From Chloroflexi bacterium RBG_16_64_32 (GTDB lineage Bacteria; Chloroflexota; Dehalococcoidia; SM23-28-2; RBG-16-64-32): 6,322 nt of DNA. Positions 1-6,322 of this stretch are shown here, piece after piece; the stretch's first letter is position 1, and each line of letters starts with the position of its first letter. The notes beneath the pieces were generated by a model, which saw nothing but the letters and a program-made list of their open reading frames with translations, searched no databases and was not told where the DNA came from. The DNA lies in contig MGNZ01000039.1 of the NCBI GenBank assembly GCA_001795235.1, positions 1-6,322 on the forward strand, read 5' to 3'. Position numbers and translations under genes: made by a program.

Positions 1-1633
1 TCGGGTCTCCCGTAAAGGAGTATCCGTTGCGGCGGCCCAGCGGCGCGTCGAGGACGGTGAAATCTCCCGGTTCATCGCTGATCTCCTCCAGGATCGCGGG
101 CGTAGATAGCTGGGACAGAAAGACGGGCGGGTTCCAGTACTCCAGCACTACCAGGCTGAAGATGAGGAGGGCGGCCAGGGGCACAATCTTCCCGTACCTT
201 GGCCTTAGCCAACCCGTCAGCAGATCAAAGCCTGTGCCCGAGAGGACACTGAGCCCCACCATGCCAAAGATGATCATGCGAGCGGGTATCCTTCTCGCAC
301 CGAAAATGGGAAGCTGATCATAGATGTGGTAGGGCAAGGGGACGGAGAACGAAACGCCAAGGACGGAGAGCGTCTTTGCGCCCCCAACGTACAGAAACGG
401 TCCCAGCGATAGAATCGCGAAGACCAGGAAGACCATCGCCCAGAAGAGCACCCGGTGGGGTGTCCGCCGCACGGCGAACGCCGCGAGGCCGGTCAGGAGA
501 AGGGGAACGATCCCCAGATACGCGGTGCCTTCCTCGCTTCCGATATCGAGGTGTTCTCCCTGAGGGAACGTGAACGCGTCTCCTTGCCCCCACAGGGGGC
601 TGGGCGTCACAAACGTTAGCAGATCGCCCGAGAAGTACTCGTCGCCTCCCGACTGAAGGTACTCTCCGCTGGACACGTCCTGAAGGCCTGGAACGATCAG
701 CGGTGAGCTGACCGCGAACCACACCGCGGCGATCACAGCGAATCCCCGCCACAGCGAGGAAAGCCGTGCCAGGTCTCGCTTTCTCAGATACACGAACGAC
801 CAGTAGGCCAGGAACAGCCCGAGGAATAGCGCCGCGTCGGTCGCGTATTCCAGCCAGTTGTAGGTGAGCAGGGCCCAGAAAACCCCTGCGGCGGCGGCTT
901 CCCTCAGCCGGCCCGTTGCCTGGAACCTGAGAAGGAAGAGAACGAACAGCGGAATAGGCCATGTCGTGGAGATATTCCAGTGGCCCGTAAAGTGCATCAG
1001 GACGAACGGAGCGAAGGCGAAGATATAACCGGATAACAGGGCCGCCACATGATTATGGTTGACCCGATAGGATAGGGCGTACATACCAAGGCCTGAAAAG
1101 ACGAATAACAGTAGGGCCAGTATGTTCCAGGAGAGGATGAGATTATTGGTTGCTAACTGGAGGGGGATGGACAGGACGCCATTCACGGGGGTGAGTGCAT
1201 GAAGGTAAAGGTTCGAACCCTGCGGGGAAAAAAGAGCATCTGTGTGAAAGGGATTGGTCTGAAGGTCAAGGAGGGCATGCTTTAGCCACCAGAGGTTCCA
1301 GAGGAATTGCCAGGTATCGAAGGGGAACTGGAACCAATCTACGGTACTATTGCTGGCGTGGAGAACGAGAGGCCAGGTCTGGACAACAGCCGCCACAAGA
1401 AACAGACAAGATAGGCCGAGCCACCGTCCGAACCCGCCGGAAAGCAGCCTCCTGGACGCTGCTATGACGGCCCGCCAAGCGCGAGATCGCGCGATCTCCT
1501 GTGTCAATCTGTTGTCGTCAGCCTTCTTTGGTCCGAAAGTGCCGGCGAAAATCTGCCTCGTATCATAACATCGCCTGGTGCGGCCGGTGTGATCCTCGAA
1601 TGTCCTGTAGACGTCGCCCAGGCCGAGAATCAC
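1..1633 (-). CDS. Polytopic membrane protein, GT-C / YfhO-like putative glycosyltransferase (C-terminus beyond left edge)
   Basis: An uninterrupted minus-strand frame of 544 codons runs off the left edge, so the C-terminus is missing. Numbering from the GTG at 1633, a basic N-terminal stretch leads to a first membrane helix at about residues 71-90. A loop follows with FDTW (105-108), NPFHTD (127-132) and FSPQGSNLYLH (135-145); many more hydrophobic helices come after it. RIPAR (448-452) precedes another helix, and a soluble segment begins with VLDAPLG (527-533). This layout of short first loop, many helices and late extracytoplasmic domain is that of GT-C-fold or YfhO-like proteins, which usually take sugars from polyprenyl-phosphate donors outside the membrane. 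D106 in the first loop is a candidate catalytic acid (inference). There is no ATG before the first helix: the choices are GTG 1633, after an in-frame TAG at 1657, or TTG 1507. GC-rich third positions between them mildly favour GTG, but neither has a well-spaced Shine-Dalgarno site. Membrane nature is secure; transferase activity and substrate are not. Confidence 0.85.
   Translation of the reverse strand, partial: MILGLGDVYRTFEDHTGRTRRCYDTRQIFAGTFGPKKADDNRLTQEIARSRAWRAVIAASRRLLSGGFGRWLGLSCLFLVAAVVQTWPLVLHASNSTVDWFQFPFDTWQFLWNLWWLKHALLDLQTNPFHTDALFSPQGSNLYLHALTPVNGVLSIPLQLATNNLILSWNILALLLFVFSGLGMYALSYRVNHNHVAALLSGYIFAFAPFVLMHFTGHWNISTTWPIPLFVLFLLRFQATGRLREAAAAGVFWALLTYNWLEYATDAALFLGLFLAYWSFVYLRKRDLARLSSLWRGFAVIAAVWFAVSSPLIVPGLQDVSSGEYLQSGGDEYFSGDLLTFVTPSPLWGQGDAFTFPQGEHLDIGSEEGTAYLGIVPLLLTGLAAFAVRRTPHRVLFWAMVFLVFAILSLGPFLYVGGAKTLSVLGVSFSVPLPYHIYDQLPIFGARRIPARMIIFGMVGLSVLSGTGFDLLTGWLRPRYGKIVPLAALLIFSLVVLEYWNPPVFLSQLSTPAILEEISDEPGDFTVLDAPLGRRNGYSFTGDP
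1564..1572 (-). promoter_or_regulatory. Possible extended -10 promoter element for the left membrane-protein gene
   Basis: Read on the minus strand the site is TGTTATGAT, which fits the extended -10 pattern TGnTATAAT with one mismatch. It sits in a short AT-rich patch of otherwise GC-rich DNA. No TTGACA-like box lies 16-18 bases upstream. Transcription from here would begin near 1557, inside the frame opened by GTG 1633, and would fit only the TTG start at 1507. It is a single short match, so it is weak evidence. Confidence 0.25.
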
Positions 1634-1843
1634 GAGGGCCCCGGAGCGGCGCCACTAGAACTGCAGACGCTGCCGCTTCAGGGGCCAGCTAGTTTAGGGC
1701 CTGCAACGGAATCCGCGGTTCGCTGTCATACTTCATGATGCAGGAGAATTGCTTCCGTTGCCGCCATTGGCTCGCGACCGCGGGCCTCAGTTAGGCGAAT
1801 GGCCCAGGATGCAGCTCCCGTCTGGGTTTGCCAAAAAGCTTCA

Positions 1844-1860
1844 TTCAGGCGTAGCCTGAA
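1844..1860. repeat. Perfect 7-base inverted repeat with 3-base spacer (TTCAGGC-gta-GCCTGAA)
   Basis: Both arms match exactly. The site ends 50 bases before the ATG at 1911, so it lies in the promoter or the leader of the operon. It could be an operator half-site pair or a short hairpin in the mRNA. No T-tract follows, so it is not a typical intrinsic terminator. Function is unknown. Confidence 0.4.
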
Positions 1861-1868
1861 CCTGCGAT

Positions 1869-1896
1869 GGCGCCTGGGAGAGCGCCGCAATATTGC
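1869..1896. repeat. Two adjacent short dyads in the operon leader
   Basis: GGCGC (1869-1873) can pair with GCGCC (1882-1886) across an 8-base loop. Directly next to it lies the 10-base perfect palindrome GCAATATTGC (1887-1896). If transcribed they would fall just upstream of the GGGG ribosome-site candidate at 1898-1901. Each alone is short enough to arise by chance; the close packing is the reason to list them. Confidence 0.3.
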
Positions 1897-1910
1897 CGGG
1901 GATCCAACTC

Positions 1911-3035
1911 ATGTCCAATAGTCCTGCCTCGAGCAGCCAGCCAGAAGCTATAGCACCAGCGATGGCGGACACGCATCTGGGAGCGTCCCGTCAGCGAGTG
2001 TGGCGCTACGGCGTCCTGCCCCTCATCGGTGTTGTCGCCATCGCCATTCTTGTGCTGAGGGTAGACGTTGGGAGCATCCTGAGCGAGTTGCGAGGCGCTG
2101 AGCTCACCTGGGTGCTGGCATCCGCCGCCGCGCTCACGATCTTCTATCTCGTGCGGGCTGCCCGCTGGCATCTAATTCTCGGCCGGCGGCACCCGTACAC
2201 GCTCGTCTTCTGGATCTCCTCGCTCGGCTACCTGGCCAACAACGCGGCGCCTGGCCTGGGCGAGCTGGCCAAGCCATGGCTTCTGCGCCGACGGAGAAGC
2301 GTGCCGTTTGCCGCCGGAATGTCAACGGTTGTGCTCGAGCGCCTGCTCGATTTCTGGGGGTTGGCCACAATAGGACTCGTCAGCTTCGTTGTCCTCGCCG
2401 TCCAGGGCTCCAGTGTCCCTGGCTGGCTGCTGGGAGTCGGGGCAGGCGTAGCTGGAGCGACAACCCTAATTCTGATCGCAACTTTCGTCGCTGCCCGGAA
2501 TACGGACAGCGTCGTGTCGTGGATCCGCCGCGTCCTAAACCGGCTGCCGCTCTCGCCACGCCTTGCCGAGCGGGTGTGCGACGTCATAGACTCGCTCCTG
2601 GCGGGAGCCGCTATTCTGAGGTCGAGCCTTCCTACCCAGATCGCGCTGTTCGGCAGCACCTGGGCGACATGGCTGATAAACGCTCTGGCTGCTTACCTCG
2701 CGTTTCGGGCTGTCGGCCTGGACCCTGAACCGGCGGTCCTTGTCGGCGGCTTGATGGCCGTGGCGGTGTCGCAGGGGCTGCCGGCGCCTCCGGGTTACAT
2801 CGGCACGTATCAGGCGGTCTGGCTGCTGGCCTACTCCGGTCTTGGGCTGGGGCCCGAGGAGAAGGTGCTCGCGGCGGCTATCGTTTCCCACGGGGTGATC
2901 CTCATCCTGACCGTGACCTACGGTTTCCTGGGCCTCCAGTCGGTGCTAGTATCGGCCCGTGAGCTGCTGTCGCTGAGAAAGGAACCGAGGCCGGCGTTTG
3001 CGCCCGCCGGGTTGACCTCTGAGGAAAAACCGTAG
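1911..3035 (+). CDS. Flippase-like polytopic membrane protein, LPG_synthase_TM / UPF0104 family
   Basis: A 374-residue integral membrane protein with about eight hydrophobic helices between residues 34 and 347 and a charged tail (RKEPR...EEKP). The family signature is visible: YLANNAAPGLGELAKPWLL (107-125) followed by STVVLERLLD (138-147) corresponds to the usual 'NN-lPgr-GEl ... eRl-D' block. GLPAPPGYIGTYQAVWLL (289-306) corresponds to the 'lP-PGg-G-fe' block. This domain forms the membrane half of MprF and occurs alone in many envelope-glycan clusters, including archaeal AglD-like proteins; a role in moving or handling lipid-linked substrates is often suggested. The soluble lysyl-transferase half of MprF is absent and the length suits a stand-alone domain, so lysyl-phosphatidylglycerol synthesis is unlikely. 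I chose ATG 1911, which has GGGGA 8-9 bases upstream, over an in-frame TTG at 1893 that lacks a good site. It is first in a three-gene operon, with an 18-base gap to the epimerase gene. The transported molecule cannot be deduced. Confidence 0.88.
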   Translation: MSNSPASSSQPEAIAPAMADTHLGASRQRVWRYGVLPLIGVVAIAILVLRVDVGSILSELRGAELTWVLASAAALTIFYLVRAARWHLILGRRHPYTLVFWISSLGYLANNAAPGLGELAKPWLLRRRRSVPFAAGMSTVVLERLLDFWGLATIGLVSFVVLAVQGSSVPGWLLGVGAGVAGATTLILIATFVAARNTDSVVSWIRRVLNRLPLSPRLAERVCDVIDSLLAGAAILRSSLPTQIALFGSTWATWLINALAAYLAFRAVGLDPEPAVLVGGLMAVAVSQGLPAPPGYIGTYQAVWLLAYSGLGLGPEEKVLAAAIVSHGVILILTVTYGFLGLQSVLVSARELLSLRKEPRPAFAPAGLTSEEKP

Positions 3036-3037
3036 GG

Positions 3038-3047
3038 CAAAGGAGGA
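3038..3047 (+). promoter_or_regulatory. Strong Shine-Dalgarno site for the epimerase gene
   Basis: AAAGGAGGAG lies in the 18-base gap between the upstream stop (TAG 3033-3035) and ATG 3054. The AGGAGG core (3041-3046) is 7 bases from the start codon. This fixes the epimerase start and shows that the host uses canonical anti-Shine-Dalgarno pairing. Confidence 0.85.
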
Positions 3048-3053
3048 GTTGCT

Positions 3054-4106
3054 ATGGGAATCTGGCAGGGACGGCGTGTGCTGGTCACGGGAGGGGCCGG
3101 CTTTATCGGCAGTCACTTGGCCGACAGGCTCATGACCTTGGGAGCAACGGTGACCGTTGCGGACAACCTTTCGAAGGCCGGCAACGGATACCTGCTTGAC
3201 GTCTGGAAAGACCACGGCCTTCGCCCCGAAGACACTGGCCAAAAGGGCGAGCTGCGAGCCGGTGATCACCGGCTCATCGAGTGCGACCTCCAGGACGTCG
3301 CGTCCGCCCGCTACGCGGTGACAGGTCAGCAGGTCGTGTTCCAACTGGCGGCGACGATTGGGGGTAGGGGATACATCGACACCCACCCTGCCGACTGCTG
3401 CGGTAACCTGGCCCTCGATTACAACGTCATCAGCGAGGCCTATCGCGCGGGAGTGGAACACGTGGCGTACGCCAGTTCCGCCTGCGTCTATCCGGTGTCT
3501 CTGCAAACCGAATACGGTTCCACACACCTCTTGGAGGAGGAAGAGGCGTTCAAGGATGGCACGGCAAACTCCGACCGTGAATACGGCTGGGCGAAGCTGA
3601 TGGGTGAGATGGAGCTAGACGCCTTCCATCGCCAGTACGGCCTGAAAGGCTCAGCAGTCCGGTATGTCACCGCCTACGGGGAGCGGGAGGACGATACGCA
3701 CGCGATCATCGCCCTGATTCGCAGGGCGGTGGAGCGGCAGGATCCGTACATAGTCTGGGGAACGGGCGAGGAAGACCGGGATTTCACGCATGTCAGCGAT
3801 ATCGTTGACGGCACGATTCTGGCGGCGGAACGGATCAGCGATGGCACTCCCGTGAACCTGGGCACCGCCAAGCGCTACAAGATCAAGGACGTCGTGCGAA
3901 TGATCCTGGACATCGTCGGCTTCGAGCCGCGCGAGCTGGTGTTCGACACATCGAAGCCGACGGGTGTGGTGACACGGGCGCTGGACATCAGGCGAGCGAA
4001 GGATCTGTTGGGCTGGAAGCCAAAAGTGGGCCTGCAGGAAGGGCTCCGGCGAACGATCCAGTGGTTCGCGGAGGCTCGGCCCAAGCCGGTGGAAACGATA
4101 ACCTAG
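3054..4106 (+). CDS. NAD-dependent sugar-nucleotide epimerase/dehydratase (extended SDR family)
   Basis: A 350-residue cytoplasmic enzyme of the extended short-chain dehydrogenase/reductase class, which oxidises and reduces a nucleotide-linked sugar with bound NAD. The Rossmann signature TGGAGFIGSH is at 12-21, and D37 at the end of strand 2 favours NAD over NADP. CDLQD (77-81) and FQLAA (96-100) fit the later cofactor strands. SSACVYP (141-147) supplies the catalytic-serine region, and YGWAK (177-181) is the YxxxK catalytic pair. RDFTHVSDIVDG (near 244-255) is the usual substrate-domain motif, and DIRRAKDLLGWKPK near the C-terminus is typical of GalE/RmlB-like enzymes. Two details are unusual. 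The usual 'R-fN-YGP' segment reads RYVTAYGERED (203-213). The loop between D37 and strand 3 is also rather long. SSAC resembles GDP-mannose 3,5-epimerase, but that enzyme's WKGG segment is not seen. The fold and cofactor are secure; the substrate and whether it epimerises or dehydrates are unknown. Confidence 0.93.
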   Translation: MGIWQGRRVLVTGGAGFIGSHLADRLMTLGATVTVADNLSKAGNGYLLDVWKDHGLRPEDTGQKGELRAGDHRLIECDLQDVASARYAVTGQQVVFQLAATIGGRGYIDTHPADCCGNLALDYNVISEAYRAGVEHVAYASSACVYPVSLQTEYGSTHLLEEEEAFKDGTANSDREYGWAKLMGEMELDAFHRQYGLKGSAVRYVTAYGEREDDTHAIIALIRRAVERQDPYIVWGTGEEDRDFTHVSDIVDGTILAAERISDGTPVNLGTAKRYKIKDVVRMILDIVGFEPRELVFDTSKPTGVVTRALDIRRAKDLLGWKPKVGLQEGLRRTIQWFAEARPKPVETIT

Positions 4107-4128
4107 AGAATCCAGCGGGGAGTGACTT

Positions 4129-4881
4129 ATGACAGAGAACTCCGGCGCGCCAGAGCTCAACGTTGTGCTGCCGGTGCACAACGAGGCGGAAAGCATCGCC
4201 GACACGCTGGCGGAGATCCATGCGGAGCTTTCGCCTCGGGTGCGGCTCGAATTCGTGATATCGGAGGACGGCAGCGTTGACGATACTCGCGAGATTCTCT
4301 CCCGGCTTTCCCAGGAGATGCCGATGCAGCTCATCACCAGTCCGGAGCGCAAGGGCTATTCTCCAGCCGTCCGCGACGCCTTCAGGCGATGCACCGCGCC
4401 CTGGGTGCTGTTCCTCGACTCCGACGGTCAATGCCTGCCGTCCGACTACTGGGCGGTCAAAGAAAGGCGCGATGAGGGCGACTACGACGTGGTCCTCGGG
4501 CGCCGGGTGAACCGGTCCGACTCGCGGTTTCGCCGCGTCATGTCGGGAAGCTTCCTGCGGGTGTACCAACTCCTGTTTGGCGTGCCGGTGCACGATCCGA
4601 GCTGCCCGTTCCTGCTGATGAGGAAAGAGGTGATAGACTCCGTGGTCGACGAGCTGGGGGTGTTCCGGGAGGGCTTCTGGTGGGAGTTCGTGGCCCGGAC
4701 TCATCGCAAGGGGTACCGCATCGCTGAGATCCCGGTGACACACCGGGAGCGGGCGGCGGGAGAGACCAAGGTCTACCACCTGTCGAAGCTGCCCGGTATC
4801 GCCTACCGGCACTTCGTTGGCCTGTTCGTCATATGGTGGCAGACTCGCGGCGGCGGACGGGCCGCCAGACCACCGGCGTAG
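4129..4881 (+). CDS. Family 2 glycosyltransferase, DPM1-like (polyprenyl-phosphate sugar synthase type)
   Basis: A 250-residue GT-A-fold transferase. NVVLPVHNEAESI (11-23) is the first strand and nucleotide loop. SEDGSVDDT (45-53) carries the D47 nucleotide contact. LDSDGQ (96-101) holds the DSD metal-binding motif. GRRVNRSDSRFRRVMS follows, as in dolichyl/polyprenyl-phosphate mannose synthase relatives, and HRERAAGETKVY near the C-terminus matches the basic 'R-G-sK' element of that group. There is no convincing C-terminal membrane anchor: only a modest hydrophobic stretch (GLFVIWW) precedes a short Gly/Arg tail, so the protein should be cytoplasmic or peripheral. A GGGGAG Shine-Dalgarno site (4117-4122) lies 6 bases before ATG 4129, and the gene starts 22 bases after the epimerase stop, so the two are probably co-transcribed. 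Family membership is secure. Polyprenyl phosphate as acceptor is inferred from similarity and from the membrane-protein neighbours; the donor sugar is unknown. Transfer to another glycan is the main alternative. Confidence 0.93.
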   Translation: MTENSGAPELNVVLPVHNEAESIADTLAEIHAELSPRVRLEFVISEDGSVDDTREILSRLSQEMPMQLITSPERKGYSPAVRDAFRRCTAPWVLFLDSDGQCLPSDYWAVKERRDEGDYDVVLGRRVNRSDSRFRRVMSGSFLRVYQLLFGVPVHDPSCPFLLMRKEVIDSVVDELGVFREGFWWEFVARTHRKGYRIAEIPVTHRERAAGETKVYHLSKLPGIAYRHFVGLFVIWWQTRGGGRAARPPA

Positions 4882-4940
4882 GGCTCAGCGACTTGTCTGG
4901 GGGTTGCGGCCGGGTACAGACGATTTCGCGGTGAGGCCGG

Positions 4941-6322
4941 CTACCAGCTCACCCAGCGCAGGCCGCCGACCGCGTTAGGGTCGAACTTGTAGATCCACAA
5001 GACGCCGGCGAGATTGATGGCCACGCTGGCGGCAATGAGAATCATGTGGTGCCACCTGATCCTGTTGCCCATCCCCATCCAGGCGAGGAGGAATAGGAAC
5101 GGATAGTAGTCCAGGGCGTACCGGTAGCCAAACTGCGGCCACCCTGTGATGGGGTACAGGAAGTGGACAATAGCCATGGGGATGATGGCCGACCAGCACG
5201 CCAGGACGAGCTTGTTCCCTCTGAGGCCGACATATATCCCGTAGGCGATCAATAGCAGGAACGGCAGGACACTGAGGTCGTATAGGGTGTCCAGACTGAA
5301 TAACCGCACCTGAAAATCGTAATCCGCGGCGTAGGAGAGGCCGAACCACGACAGGCCCCTGGCCGAAAAGATGAGGACCACTATGGCGACTGTCAGCGCG
5401 GCTGCCCCGGCGAGTATCACAGCTCTGTGTCTTACGCCGGCAAACAACGCATAGAGAAACGCCGGCGTCGTCGCCCAGACCGCCATCCCGGACCAGGAAG
5501 GGAGGACGTAGGGGGCATCGGATGAAAATATCGGCACCGCCTGGAACACCAGCGGAATGGTGCGTGAGACGTAGCTGACGTCGAAGAGGCCTTGAGCGAG
5601 CATCAGCTTTAGCCCCGGGTCGTTTCCCGATGTGTAGTCCGCCCACACGGAGTATCCGGTGTTCAGTGGGTCTTCGAACCGCAAGTAGTTGTAGACGAAG
5701 CTCAGGAGGACTAAGGTCCCTACCCCTGAACCCAGTTGGAGCAGCGGCTTGAGGTCTATCCTCGCGAGCAAAGATGATTCCGTCGTCTCAGGTTTGGGCC
5801 GCCACCATTTGTCCGAGAACATGATGAGGAAGAAGGGGAAGGCCAGCAGAGTGGGCAGGCGCGCCAGGTAGGCCGCGCCCAAGAACAACCCCGCCGTAAA
5901 CGGCCGCTTCGCAACGAGAGTCTCGTAGATGGCGAGGAACAGAAAGAAGACCGACACGGCATGGGCAAAGTACCAGATGCCCCCGTTGACGGCGTTCCAC
6001 CAGTAGATAGTGCCGAAGATGAGAAGCAGGGTAAGCCAGACCTGCACCGAGAACTGTTCCGATAGCCCCCTCATAAGCCTAAACACGACGACGGCGGTCA
6101 GACCGCCGATCACGATGGAAACTAGAGTCTGGTTGAGGTCCAGTCCATACACGAGGACGCCGGGCAAAACTACGATCGCCATCGTGGGCGGCTCGAGGAT
6201 GTAGTACTTTCCCTCGTAGAAGGCCCAGTCAATCCAGGGCAGATCGGCGCCGTTGGCGATGTCCAGCCTGCCGTGCAGGAAGGCGTCGGCGAGGCGGAGG
6301 GGGCCGTTAGCCGTGGGTGGCC
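4941..6322 (-). CDS. GT-C / PMT-like polytopic membrane glycosyltransferase (N-terminus beyond right edge)
   Basis: A minus-strand frame stays open from the right edge to TAG 4941-4943, giving 459 visible codons. An ATG at 6182 is internal: the 46 codons upstream are coding and include ADAFLHGRLDI and DWAFYEGKYYILEPP (31-45 from the edge). The latter matches the 'D-A-y-GKyY---pP' loop of the dolichyl-phosphate-mannose-protein mannosyltransferase (PMT/GT39)-like superfamily. At least nine hydrophobic helices follow. AYLARLP (150-156), YNYLRFEDPLNTGYS (210-224) and GYRYALDYYPF (398-408) are loop motifs common in this group. Such enzymes take a sugar from a polyprenyl-phosphate carrier on the outer membrane face. 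The usual catalytic Asp/Glu of the first loop would be at or beyond the right edge, so catalytic competence cannot be judged here. The gene ends convergently, 59 bases from the family-2 transferase gene, and belongs to a separate transcript. Donor and acceptor are unknown. Confidence 0.88.
   Translation of the reverse strand, partial: PPTANGPLRLADAFLHGRLDIANGADLPWIDWAFYEGKYYILEPPTMAIVVLPGVLVYGLDLNQTLVSIVIGGLTAVVVFRLMRGLSEQFSVQVWLTLLLIFGTIYWWNAVNGGIWYFAHAVSVFFLFLAIYETLVAKRPFTAGLFLGAAYLARLPTLLAFPFFLIMFSDKWWRPKPETTESSLLARIDLKPLLQLGSGVGTLVLLSFVYNYLRFEDPLNTGYSVWADYTSGNDPGLKLMLAQGLFDVSYVSRTIPLVFQAVPIFSSDAPYVLPSWSGMAVWATTPAFLYALFAGVRHRAVILAGAAALTVAIVVLIFSARGLSWFGLSYAADYDFQVRLFSLDTLYDLSVLPFLLLIAYGIYVGLRGNKLVLACWSAIIPMAIVHFLYPITGWPQFGYRYALDYYPFLFLLAWMGMGNRIRWHHMILIAASVAINLAGVLWIYKFDPNAVGGLRWVSW

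Larger units (their letters stand above)
1634..1910. other. Divergent intergenic region
   Basis: About 277 bases lie between the two divergent starts, or about 400 if the left gene starts at TTG 1507. I see no convincing gene, tRNA or mobile-element end here. The region must hold the promoter of the plus-strand operon and perhaps that of the left gene. I could not find a good -35/-10 pair for the operon. It contains a 9-base inverted repeat (1703-1711 with 1753-1761) and a run of three small dyads just before the operon (1844-1896). Confidence 0.6.

Noticed and set aside
318..962. Minus-strand open frame of 214 codons at the left
   Set aside because: It overlaps the membrane-protein gene in another frame of the same strand. 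It is Arg-rich, while the other frame yields continuous hydrophobic helices and recognisable loop motifs.
1195..1692. Short overlapping plus-strand frames, up to 90 codons
   Set aside because: They are hydrophilic and Arg/Gly-rich, lie antisense to the 5' part of the left membrane-protein gene, and have no convincing ribosome site.
1893..1910. TTG at 1893 as the start of the flippase-like protein
   Set aside because: It adds only six residues, has no well-spaced ribosome site, and overlaps a palindrome. ATG 1911 has GGGGA at a suitable distance.
2946..3527. Minus-strand open frame of 193 codons
   Set aside because: It is antisense to the end of the flippase-like gene and the start of the epimerase gene, across the strong Shine-Dalgarno site between them, and has no recognisable motif.
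3988..4812. Minus-strand open frame of 274 codons across the epimerase and family-2 transferase genes
   Set aside because: It is antisense to two genes with clear family motifs, has a low-complexity Pro/His/Arg-rich composition, shows no domain I recognise, and spans their intergenic gap. It is best explained as a frame shadow of GC-rich coding DNA.
4907..4939. Possible terminator between the two convergent genes (CGGCC at 4907-4911 with GGCCG at 4935-4939)
   Set aside because: The arms are only five bases, the sequence is partly self-palindromic, the loop is 23 bases, and no T-tract is present on either strand. It is not supportable as an intrinsic terminator.
6180..6182. ATG at 6182 as the start of the right-hand membrane glycosyltransferase
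   Set aside because: The frame upstream remains open to the window edge and encodes the family-typical DWAFYEGKYYILEPP loop, so this Met is internal.

Overview
The window is a GC-rich (roughly 60% by eye), densely coded bacterial segment devoted to cell-envelope sugar chemistry. It holds five protein genes and no RNA gene, mobile element or CRISPR array that I can see. Shine-Dalgarno sites are clear (AGGAGG before the gene at 3054, GGGGAG before the gene at 4129). The large polytopic GT-C-type membrane proteins resemble families that are abundant in Chloroflexota, but the taxon is an inference and I would not go further without a homology search.

Layout. The minus strand from 1633 to the left edge carries a large polytopic membrane protein of the GT-C/YfhO-like kind; its C-terminus lies outside the window and it has no ATG start. 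Bases 1634-1910 form a divergent intergenic region with several small dyads. A tight three-gene plus-strand operon follows: a flippase-like (LPG_synthase_TM/UPF0104) membrane protein at 1911-3035, an NAD-dependent sugar-nucleotide epimerase/dehydratase at 3054-4106, and a family-2, DPM1-like glycosyltransferase at 4129-4881, with gaps of 18 and 22 bases. After 59 non-coding bases comes a convergent minus-strand GT-C/PMT-like membrane glycosyltransferase (4941 to the right edge), whose N-terminus lies outside the window.

How they may work together (inference). The epimerase would shape a nucleotide sugar and the family-2 enzyme would transfer a sugar in the cytoplasm, possibly onto a polyprenyl phosphate. 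The flippase-like protein could help move or handle the lipid-linked product, and the GT-C-like proteins on either side could use lipid-phosphate sugars on the outer face. Each family assignment rests on visible motifs. The shared pathway rests on gene order alone, and the sugar, lipid and acceptor cannot be read from the sequence.
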